A stretch of DNA of 49,009 bases, from NCBI GenBank assembly GCA_016786665.1, contig JAEUVZ010000042.1, forward strand, positions 1 through 49,009. Reading direction: 5' to 3'. Of the stretch, positions 43,401 through 49,009 are shown one piece after another. This DNA is from Flavipsychrobacter sp. (GTDB lineage: Bacteria > Bacteroidota > Bacteroidia > Chitinophagales > Chitinophagaceae). Position numbers and translations under genes: made by a program. The stretch's first letter is position 1, and every line of letters begins with the position of its first letter. The notes under the pieces were generated by a model, which saw only the letters and a program-made list of their open reading frames with translations, had not been told where the DNA came from and made no database searches.

Positions 43401-43902
43401 AGGTGTACTGCTGGGCGTGGCGATATTCAAAACACCGTTCTCTATCGCTATCAGTGGTATAGGTATCGTAGCCCTGGCGGGTATAGTGGTGCGGAATGGT
43501 ATATTGCTGATAGAGTTCCTGGACCTGATGCTGAAGGAGGGGATGGAACCCTACGACGCAATACTGGAAGCGGGGCGTACCCGTATGACCCCGGTGCTGC
43601 TAACGGCTACCGCGGCAATACTGGGCCTGATACCGCTGGCAGTAGGTATGAACATTGACTTCGCGAAGCTGTTCAGCGAGTTTAGCCCTAACATCTTCTT
43701 TGGTGGTGACAGCGCTGACTTCTGGGCGCCGCTGGCATGGACGATGATATACGGGCTGGCATTCGCCACATTCCTGACACTGATACTGGTGCCTGTACTG
43801 ATGCTGGAAAGCTTCAAGTTCAAGGCATGGCTGAAAAGAAGAAAAGACGGCTTCAACCTGGCGATGCAGGAAGAAAAAGTTGTAGTAACTAAAGACGAAT
43901 AA
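40474..43902 (+). CDS. efflux RND transporter permease (AcrB/MexB-type)
   Basis: A 1142-residue inner-membrane proton-driven pump, about 100 residues longer than AcrB. The proton-relay aspartates sit in GIVVDDAIVVIEN in TM4, and the second repeat has the matching SGIGIVALAGIVVRNGILLIEF. Two large periplasmic loops carry the porter domains. Between TM6 and TM7, at about residues 513-556, lie two extra hydrophobic stretches (VLLVIFLFIALICFLGGSI and FVLFVYVFILLERYVF) not found in AcrB. A second oddity is a SEFSPNIFFGGDSADFWAPL insert before the last span. Substrates are unknown; drugs, metals or lipids are all possible. Ile is mainly coded by ATA. A terminator follows at 43927. Confidence 0.95.
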   Translation: MKDKFKEFKLSSWAIDNPTAIYILTIIVTLLGLAAYNSLPKENFPEIKLTQIYVQTIYPGTSPDNMENLVTKPIEKEVKNLTGVKKVTSNSFQDFSVVIVEFNTDVEVKQAKQDVKDAVDKARPELPQNLPNEPEVKDIDLSEMPILYVNISGNYDLNRLKNYSDRIKDRIEEFKEIKRVEMVGALEREIQINLDMFKMQAAGITFDDVERTVAMENISATPGQVAMNNQKRILSVRNEFKSAAQIGNVIIKNQQGSSIYLRDIADVLDNFEEQESYARLDGKNVITLNIIKAQGENLIDASEKIEKLVEDMKAQELPKDLDIVLTGDQSEQTKTTLHDLINTIIIGFLLVTVILMFFMGVTNALFVALSVPLSCAIAFLVMPAFGFTLNMIVLFSFLLALGIVVDDAIVVIENTHRIFGNGKMPIKQAAKYATGEVFLPVLTGTLTTLIPFIPLAFWDGIIGEFMFFLPITLIITLIASLLVAYIINPVFAVSFMKPENYEERKNNRRFGKRDKVLLVIFLFIALICFLGGSIGMGNFVLFVYVFILLERYVFSKWIHTFQTKTWPAFQNWYTRWLKKALANPGKVVVGTVVLFIMTLVLFAVRKPEVLFFPNQQPNFAYVYLNMPVGTDQAYTNKVLGDLEQKVYKALDIDVKTGKKNPMVKSIISNVTVGAVDPSSGEVGNFPNKGKITVAFVGFADRDGKSSAEYLEKVRAAIKGVPGAEVTVDKESGGPPLPKPIVVEITGDNLDSLVVTSERLKKYLVSKNIAGVEELRSDFQAKNPEIIFDLDRERMNNEGITTMQVVGGLRTAVFGKEISRFRDANDDYPITLRLKKEQREDIDAVRNMPIIYRDMGMGGLVRQVPVSAFADVRYATTYGGIKRKDQKRIITLGSNVVGDANPNDVVAAVQAEIDKFSAPAGISIKMGGQQEEQAETASFLGGAMGISVVLIFLLLIMQFNSLSRSVIILSEVVFSIIGVLLGVAIFKTPFSIAISGIGIVALAGIVVRNGILLIEFLDLMLKEGMEPYDAILEAGRTRMTPVLLTATAAILGLIPLAVGMNIDFAKLFSEFSPNIFFGGDSADFWAPLAWTMIYGLAFATFLTLILVPVLMLESFKFKAWLKRRKDGFNLAMQEEKVVVTKDE

Positions 43903-43926
43903 TAAGGCTTACAGGCAGGATGTAAT

Positions 43927-43953
43927 AAGGGGCGCTACGTGCGCCCCTTTTGT
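43927..43953 (+). terminator. rho-independent terminator of the efflux operon
   Basis: AAGGGGCGC (43927-43935) pairs with GCGCCCCTT (43941-43949) around TACGT, followed by TTGTTTT. Confidence 0.92.
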
Positions 43954-44021
43954 TTTCCGTACCATGCCGTGATTCGTTCTTTGAGATTAGGGCCCTTATG
44001 TGGCGCTGGTAACTGCATAAA

Positions 44022-44056
44022 AAAATGAAGGCGGGCCCACAGCCCGCCTTCATTTT
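44022..44056 (-). terminator. rho-independent terminator of the nucleotide-sugar cluster
   Basis: A perfect 15-bp stem (44022-44036 with 44042-44056) with a 5-base loop is followed on the minus strand by a T-rich tail. It lies 18 bases past the stop of the aminotransferase gene. It is back to back with the efflux operon terminator. Confidence 0.93.
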
Positions 44057-44074
44057 CCAGGTTTTAGAATATGC

Positions 44075-45190
44075 TTAGTAATTGTTTATCGCCTCTATCA
44101 CATGGCCCACTTCTTCATCAGTCAGTTCGGCATACATGGGCAGTGACAGACAGTGTGCTGCCAGGTACTCTGAGTGAGGGAAATCTCCTTGTTTGTAGCC
44201 CAGGTGCGCGTACGCCTTCTGCAGGTGGCAAGGCACCGGGTAATGCAGCGCCGGGAAAATGTTGTGACTATTCAGGTATTGCATCAGCCCATCGCGGTCT
44301 TCGGTAGTTACCACAAATAGGTGATAAATAGAATCGGCCCATTCGGGCTGCGCCTGCATCTTAACCTTAGGATTGTTTATTTCTGCGTGGTAGCGCTTAG
44401 CTATTTCGCGGCGGCGGTTATTCCATCCTTCCAGGTATTTGAGTTTTACCCCCAGGGAAGCGCCTTCCAGGCCACCCATCCGCATGTTGTATCCTATTTC
44501 GTCGTGGTAATAACGAACCACCGAGCCATGGTTCCGCAGGCTTTGCAGGTGTTTCGCATAAGCTTCGTTGTTGGTAGTGAGGCCACCCGCTTCGCCACAA
44601 GCTCCCAGGTTCTTACCCGGGTAGAAGCTGAATGTAGCCATCGCGCCCACGCCACCCACATTGGCGCCCTTGTAACGGGCCCCTTGCGCCTGCGCGGCGT
44701 CTTCTATCATAAAGAGATTATGCTTTTGGCAAATGGCATTCACCGCATCCATATCAAAAGGCTGGCCGTAAAGATGTACACCAATCACCGCCTTCGTGTT
44801 AGCCGTTATCTTTTCTTCTACTTTCGCGGCGTCTATCTCCCAGGTATCGGGGTGGCAATCTACAAAGACCGGAGTGGCCCCCACATGCGATACTCCCCAA
44901 GCCGTGGCAATAAATGTATTAGCGGGCACAATTACTTCGTCGCCCGGACCAATGCCCAGCGCCAGCATGGCCAACTGCAGCGCCGTGGTGCCGTTGTTAA
45001 CACCCACTGCGTACTTTGTACCGCAATAGGCAGCGAAGCCTTTTTCAAACTCTTCTACAAAAGGCCCTCCGGAGAAAGCGGTGTTTTCATACACCTTCTC
45101 AAACGCTTCAAAAATCTCTTTTTTTATCTGTGCGTGCTGGCCTTTCAGGTCCAGGCAGGGAATTTTATTCATTGCTATTGTATCTGACAT
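44075..45190 (-). CDS. DegT/DnrJ/EryC1/StrS sugar aminotransferase (WbpE-like)
   Basis: A 371-residue PLP aminotransferase. The PLP lysine is Lys193 in SFYPGKNLGACGEAGG, with Asp164 in IEDAAQAQGA. VGVNNGTTALQLAMLALGIGPGDEVIVPANTFIAT (63-97) is a classic family block. It transfers an amino group from glutamate to a keto-sugar nucleotide. Its neighbours (an acetyltransferase, a Gfo/Idh oxidoreductase and a nucleotide sugar dehydrogenase) match the WbpA-B-E-D set, where WbpE aminates C3 of UDP-2-acetamido-3-keto-glucuronate; the assignment is by context. It lies 39 bases after the acetyltransferase. The start could also be the ATG at 45172. Confidence 0.87.
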   Translation of the reverse strand: MSDTIAMNKIPCLDLKGQHAQIKKEIFEAFEKVYENTAFSGGPFVEEFEKGFAAYCGTKYAVGVNNGTTALQLAMLALGIGPGDEVIVPANTFIATAWGVSHVGATPVFVDCHPDTWEIDAAKVEEKITANTKAVIGVHLYGQPFDMDAVNAICQKHNLFMIEDAAQAQGARYKGANVGGVGAMATFSFYPGKNLGACGEAGGLTTNNEAYAKHLQSLRNHGSVVRYYHDEIGYNMRMGGLEGASLGVKLKYLEGWNNRRREIAKRYHAEINNPKVKMQAQPEWADSIYHLFVVTTEDRDGLMQYLNSHNIFPALHYPVPCHLQKAYAHLGYKQGDFPHSEYLAAHCLSLPMYAELTDEEVGHVIEAINNY

Positions 45191-45229
45191 GATTCGGTAA
45201 TTATGATATGGTTATCGGGAGCCGTTCTT

Positions 45230-45721
45230 TTAATCAATGTATTTTATGACTCTTGCCGGGTTGCCGGCTACCACCGCTTTCTCGGGCACATCCTTTGTTA
45301 CTACGGAACCGGCCCCTACTATAGCCCGCCGGCCTACCCGCACACCGCAGAGCACCGTTACGCTGGACCCCAGCGAAGCCCCTTCATCTACAAATGTTTC
45401 CTCGCATTTCCAATCGGCTTCCGTTTGCGGTGTTCCATCTTCGTTGGTAGCGCGCGGAAAGCGATCATTGATGAAGGTAACGTTGTGGCCCACAAATACA
45501 TTATCGGCTATATGCACCCCTTCGCAAATAAAGCTGTGGCTGGATATTTTACAGTTCTTACCTATGGTTGCGCCCTTCTGTATCTCTACGAAGGCCCCTA
45601 CTTTACTGCCATCTCCTATACTGCAGCCGTATGCATTTACGAAGTTGAATATTTTTACGTCCTTCCCAACCGTCACGTTGTTCAGGCTTTGCTTATCGTT
45701 GTTAATAGTGATTGTTTCCAT
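45230..45721 (-). CDS. left-handed beta-helix acyltransferase (WbpD-like N-acetyltransferase)
   Basis: A 163-residue hexapeptide-repeat transferase: repeated (I/V)GxxxxI steps such as IGDGSKVGAFVEIQKGATIG, VHIADNVFVGHNVTFIND and VGRRAIVGAGSVVTKDV. FINDRFPRA and the VVAGNPARVI end match the WbpD/WlbB type. This class acetylates an amino sugar using acetyl-CoA as a trimer. In context it would acetylate the 3-amino group made by the aminotransferase encoded next. Its ATG at 45721 is 2 bases after the stop of the oxidoreductase, so the two are tightly coupled. Confidence 0.9.
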   Translation of the reverse strand: METITINNDKQSLNNVTVGKDVKIFNFVNAYGCSIGDGSKVGAFVEIQKGATIGKNCKISSHSFICEGVHIADNVFVGHNVTFINDRFPRATNEDGTPQTEADWKCEETFVDEGASLGSSVTVLCGVRVGRRAIVGAGSVVTKDVPEKAVVAGNPARVIKYID

Positions 45722-45723
45722 AA

Positions 45724-46737
45724 CTATCGGATAACTACTTCTTTTCCTTTGTTTTTAATGGACTCATTGGAGGCTTCCAGGATCTTTACCACATCCAGCC
45801 CTATCCGGTTGTTAGACACTGGCTCCCTCTTCTCTATAATGCAGGAGATGAAATCTTTCGCCATGTCGGCGAGCGCTTCCACGGTATTCAGCTTCGGCAC
45901 ATATACATCGCCGGCGCGGTAGTCTACCAATATCCTCTTTTTATCTTCATCAGTTTTGTGCTCATAGCCGGTATCGTAAACCTTTACCTTTTCAGTAGGC
46001 TCTATATCGTTGTACACTACCATTTTCTGGTCGCCGCCTATCATCATCATCCTTATCTTCACCGGGGAGGTCCAGGAGCAGTTAAAGTGCGCTATAAACC
46101 CATCCTCGTAGTTGAGGGTGAGGTAGGCTATGTTCTCTATGTCGTTGTTAGTGTGCGTTACGCCGGTGGCATTCACACTTACCGGGCGCTGACCCACCAG
46201 GTAATTGAGTATGGATATATCGTGAGGGGCCAGGTCCCAGAGCACATTGATATCCGGCTGAAAAAGCCCGAGGTTGATACGGGTAGAATCTATATACCGA
46301 ACCTTACCCAGCGAGCCGCCATCTATCAGTTCCTTGATCTTCCTTACTGCGCCGGTATATAGAAACGTATGGTCTACCATCAGCAGCAGGCCTTTCGATT
46401 CCGCAAGGGCTATCAGTTCTTCCGCTTCCTTTACGGATGCGGTCATGGGTTTTTCCACCAGTACATGCTTGCCGTTTTCCAGCGCCTTTTTTGCCAGCGG
46501 ATAGTGGGCGAACACCGGCGTGGCGATAACTACCGCATGTATAGCAGGGTCGTTGAGTATGTCGTCGGCATCGGTACTCACCTGCACGGAAGGATAGCCC
46601 TTCGTTACCAGGCTCAGCCTTTCCGGGCGGGCATCTACTACCCTCGCTACGTTACAATTATTTACCGCATGGAAGTTGCGCACCAGGTTGGGGCCCCAGT
46701 AACCATATCCTATTAATCCTAAATTGACCGTTGACAT
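45724..46737 (-). CDS. Gfo/Idh/MocA-family sugar oxidoreductase (WbpB-like)
   Basis: A 337-residue protein. The N-terminal Rossmann motif GLIGYGYWGPNLVRNFH (7-23) and the conserved Glu95-Lys96-Pro97 (VEKPMT) mark the family. The second domain carries DLAPHDISILNYL, whose aspartate/histidine are expected catalytic residues. In Wbp-type pathways this enzyme oxidises C3 of UDP-GlcNAc-uronate so that the aminotransferase can act. It is the first gene of a three-gene transcript (oxidoreductase, acetyltransferase, aminotransferase). A TAAATTTG box lies at 46785-46792 upstream. Confidence 0.9.
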   Translation of the reverse strand: MSTVNLGLIGYGYWGPNLVRNFHAVNNCNVARVVDARPERLSLVTKGYPSVQVSTDADDILNDPAIHAVVIATPVFAHYPLAKKALENGKHVLVEKPMTASVKEAEELIALAESKGLLLMVDHTFLYTGAVRKIKELIDGGSLGKVRYIDSTRINLGLFQPDINVLWDLAPHDISILNYLVGQRPVSVNATGVTHTNNDIENIAYLTLNYEDGFIAHFNCSWTSPVKIRMMMIGGDQKMVVYNDIEPTEKVKVYDTGYEHKTDEDKKRILVDYRAGDVYVPKLNTVEALADMAKDFISCIIEKREPVSNNRIGLDVVKILEASNESIKNKGKEVVIR

Positions 46738-46784
46738 TATCTGGCTATGGCGAAAGATAGGTTTCGCCTGTTTTTTATTGACCG

Positions 46785-46792
46785 CAAATTTA
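46785..46792 (-). promoter_or_regulatory. TAnnTTTG promoter box before the WbpB-like gene
   Basis: On the minus strand this reads TAAATTTG, 47 bases upstream of the ATG at 46737. A TTG lies 15 bases further upstream, closer than the usual spacing. Confidence 0.45.
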
Positions 46793-46869
46793 GCGTATTA
46801 ATATTAGCAATACGCATGTATTTCAGCCCAAAAAAGTAGCGGAACTCTATACGTATGTCAAAAAACAAG

Positions 46870-46898
46870 TATGCCATTCCCGGAAAAGGAATGGCATA
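46870..46898 (-). terminator. terminator of the nucleotide sugar dehydrogenase gene
   Basis: A perfect 11-bp stem, TATGCCATTCC (46870-46880) with GGAATGGCATA (46888-46898), is followed on the minus strand by CTTGTTTTTT. It splits the sugar cluster into two transcription units. Confidence 0.9.
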
Positions 46899-46925
46899 TA
46901 CTTTCAGTTAGTAAACGGGGTGCCG

Positions 46926-48218
46926 CTAGAGCCTTGCATCCACCGCCGACTTATCGAGGCAGCCCTTCACATCGTAGATAATGCCGTCCTTTTTTATCCA
47001 TTTTTTCCAGTCCTCGTTCACAAATTCATTGTGCGCCACCGCCAGCACCACGGCGTCGTAAGAGACCCCGGCCGGCAAGGCATTAATCGTATCTATCCCG
47101 TACTCATGCGCCACCTCTCCAGGATTGGCCCAGGGGTCGTAAACGGTTATATTTATGTCGTACGATTTAAGCTCCCGTATGATATCCACTACCCGTGTAT
47201 TGCGTACATCGGGGCAATTCTCTTTAAAGGTTACACCCAGCAGCAACACATCGGCGTTCTTTACGGTTCGGTCGTTGCGAATCATAAGCTTTACGATCTC
47301 GTTGGCTATGTACTCGCCCATACCATCGTTCAGCCTGCGCCCCGCCAGTATTATTTCCGGGTGGTAGCCCGCTTCCTGGGCCTTTTGCGCCAGGTAGTAA
47401 GGGTCTACACCTATACAGTGGCCACCCACCAGCCCTGGTTTAAAGGGCAGGAAGTTCCATTTGGTGGCTGAGGCCGCCAGCACTTCGTGTGTATCTATAC
47501 CTAACCGGTTGAATATTTTGGCCAGCTCGTTCACAAAGGCGATGTTGATATCGCGCTGCGCGTTCTCAATCACTTTGGCGGCTTCCGCCACCTTTATGCT
47601 GCTGGCCATATGCGTGCCCGCTACTATCACGGAGCGGTAGAGCGCGTCTACCTTCTCGGCTACCTCCGGTGTAGAGCCGGAGGTTACTTTCTTTATCTTG
47701 GTAACTGTGTGGTTTTTATCACCGGGATTAATACGCTCGGGCGAGTAGCCACAGAAGAAATCTACGTTGAACTTCAACCCGGAAACCTTTTCCAGCACCG
47801 GCACACACTCGTCCTCTGTAACGCCGGGGTAAACGGTTGACTCGTACACCACTATGTCCCCTTTCTTCAGCACTTTGCCTACCGTTTCGCTGGCCTTGTA
47901 CAGCGGGGTAAGGTCGGGGCGGTTGTTTCTGTCTACTGGTGTAGGCACGGTAACAATATAGTAGTTGCAGCCCGCTATGTCCTCCAGCTTGTTGGTACAG
48001 TAAAGCCCTTTACCCTGTGGCAACTGCTGCTGTATTACTTCGTTGAGCTGCTCCGTGCTCACTTCCAGGGTATGGTCGTTGCCTCCCTGCAGATCGGCAA
48101 TACGCTGTGCATTGATGTCAAAGCCAATTGTCTTAAAATGTTTGGCGAACTCTACGGCCAGGGGCAGACCTACATAGCCAAGGCCGATAACAGTGATGCA
48201 GGTGTTGTTGTTGCTCAT
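46926..48218 (-). CDS. UDP-N-acetylhexosamine 6-dehydrogenase (WbpA/TviB type)
   Basis: A 430-residue nucleotide sugar dehydrogenase. The N-terminal NAD-binding motif is [12 protein letters not shown] (10-21), the middle has [12 protein letters not shown], and the catalytic cysteine is Cys268 in [12 protein letters not shown]. The C-terminal UDP-binding domain has [17 protein letters not shown]. It oxidises C6 of UDP-GlcNAc (or a related sugar) to a uronate in two NAD-dependent steps. The TviB/WbpA subtype is suggested by [16 protein letters not shown]. This is the entry step for the pathway of the next three genes, although a terminator separates it from them. A 171-base gap separates it from the nucleotidyltransferase upstream. 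Confidence 0.93.
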   Translation of the reverse strand: MSNNNTCITVIGLGYVGLPLAVEFAKHFKTIGFDINAQRIADLQGGNDHTLEVSTEQLNEVIQQQLPQGKGLYCTNKLEDIAGCNYYIVTVPTPVDRNNRPDLTPLYKASETVGKVLKKGDIVVYESTVYPGVTEDECVPVLEKVSGLKFNVDFFCGYSPERINPGDKNHTVTKIKKVTSGSTPEVAEKVDALYRSVIVAGTHMASSIKVAEAAKVIENAQRDINIAFVNELAKIFNRLGIDTHEVLAASATKWNFLPFKPGLVGGHCIGVDPYYLAQKAQEAGYHPEIILAGRRLNDGMGEYIANEIVKLMIRNDRTVKNADVLLLGVTFKENCPDVRNTRVVDIIRELKSYDINITVYDPWANPGEVAHEYGIDTINALPAGVSYDAVVLAVAHNEFVNEDWKKWIKKDGIIYDVKGCLDKSAVDARL

Positions 48219-48389
48219 TTACATGTTTGTTTAAAACGAACGCCGATAGGGCATGCGAAGGCATGTACGGTGTGTATGCGTTGTTTTGTGTGTGTTATAA
48301 AACTCCCTCCTCAGGATGGTGCCAAAATAATGCAATTACCCTTACTTAGGATAAGTATTAAGAGAAATTTTCAGGAAATATCGGGCGGG

Positions 48390-49009
48390 CTACCGCGAGA
48401 AGTATTTGATGTCTTCCTGCGCTTTGCGGTAATCCTCGTGCTTCCCTATATCAAGCCAGTAGCCGAGTATAGGGTAAGATACCAGCTTTTTGTTCATAGC
48501 AATGAGCTTATCCATCAAATCGGTAACGTTATAAAACTCATTATCAGGCACTAACGATAGCAACTCTTTTTTTATAAGGTAAATGCCGGCATTGGAATAA
48601 TAGGTGTAGCGGGGCTTCTCTTTCAATGAATTGACGCGGTTGTCATTGTCTACTTCCAGCACGCCGTAAGGCACATCTACATGGTAGCTGGTGGTAGCCA
48701 CCGCCATATCGGCACCCGACTTTACGAATGTTTTGAAAAATCCGTCCAGGTCTATATTGGTCAATACGTCAGAGTTCATGAGCAGGATGTAGTCGTGGTC
48801 CGTCTCTCCTGCCAGTTTCAGCGCACCCAGCGTACCCAGCGGTTTCTCTTCGCACACATACCTTATGGCCAGTCCCTTGTTGCCGCCATCGCCGAAATAG
48901 TCTTGTATTACGTGCTTCAGGTAGTTGACGCACATGTAAATGTTCTTGATGCCGTATTTCTTCAGGTGCTCTACCGTATGCTCCAGCATGGGCTTATCCC
49001 CTACCGGCA
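48390..49009 (-). CDS. sugar nucleotidyltransferase (NDP-sugar pyrophosphorylase), 5' end cut by window
   Basis: The last 206 codons of a nucleotidyltransferase; the frame is open to the window edge and the residues PVGDKPMLEHTVEHL match the region just after the missing GLGTRL motif. Other marks are EEKPLGTLGALKL, MNSDVLTNIDLDGF with the metal aspartate, NAGIYLIKKELL and a WLDIGKHEDYRKAQED end. This is the bacterial family of mannose-1-phosphate guanylyl- and glucose-1-phosphate thymidylyl-type enzymes, often with N-terminal CBS domains. It is probably part of the surface-polysaccharide locus that continues to the right. An internal ATG at 48989 is not the true start. Confidence 0.88.
   Translation of the reverse strand, partial: PVGDKPMLEHTVEHLKKYGIKNIYMCVNYLKHVIQDYFGDGGNKGLAIRYVCEEKPLGTLGALKLAGETDHDYILLMNSDVLTNIDLDGFFKTFVKSGADMAVATTSYHVDVPYGVLEVDNDNRVNSLKEKPRYTYYSNAGIYLIKKELLSLVPDNEFYNVTDLMDKLIAMNKKLVSYPILGYWLDIGKHEDYRKAQEDIKYFSR

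Noticed and set aside
48987-48989. ATG at 48989 as the start of the right-end nucleotidyltransferase
   Set aside because: The frame continues to the window edge with family residues (PVGDKP), so the gene is truncated, not started here.

Overview
The window reads as a chromosomal segment of a Bacteroidota bacterium, most likely of the Chitinophagales/Chitinophagaceae type. The evidence is two type IX secretion (T9SS) sorting domains, carboxypeptidase-regulatory-like surface proteins, a bacterial GGGP synthase, a FadL/GDSL pair, TAnnTTTG-type promoter boxes, and an almost complete lack of Shine-Dalgarno sites. No rRNA, tRNA, insertion sequence, prophage or CRISPR array was seen.

Layout: 1-1.3 kb, end of an amidohydrolase followed by a 49-bp tandem array; 1.3-4.8 kb, glycine C-acetyltransferase (minus), a coupled pair of secreted paralogues and a ferredoxin-reductase-like flavoprotein (plus); 4.8-5.4 kb, a modular repeat cluster; 5.4-13.7 kb, a minus-strand block (T9SS/PKD surface protein, uvrB, TPR protein, PstS-like lipoprotein, small membrane protein); 13.8-14.9 kb, a second modular repeat cluster with a higher-order period of about 440 bp; 15-18.6 kb, sugar nucleotidyltransferase, PfkB kinase, M3 peptidase; 18.57-19.1 kb, a long AT-rich gap holding a candidate short transcript, three DnaA-box-like nonamers and a strand-composition shift; 19.1-23.9 kb, radA, comF, a FadL-type porin and a GDSL hydrolase; 23.9-33.3 kb, a mixture of envelope, protease and hypothetical genes; 33.4-37.2 kb, an AsmA-like protein, GGGP synthase and MscL; 37.4-43.9 kb, a TetR-TolC-HlyD-RND efflux operon; 44-49 kb, a nucleotide-sugar cluster of four Wbp-like enzymes plus a sugar nucleotidyltransferase cut by the window end.

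The clearest functional units are the efflux operon, where the regulator is translationally coupled to its pump genes, and the Wbp-like set. Together WbpA-, WbpB-, WbpE- and WbpD-type enzymes would convert UDP-GlcNAc to a UDP-2,3-diacetamido-uronic acid for a surface polysaccharide. The most unusual non-coding signals are the three repeat clusters, which end with the same hairpin module next to the terminator of a minus-strand gene, and the 18.57-19.1 kb gap, where plus-strand composition moves from C-rich to balanced or G-rich and which deserves testing as a replication origin.
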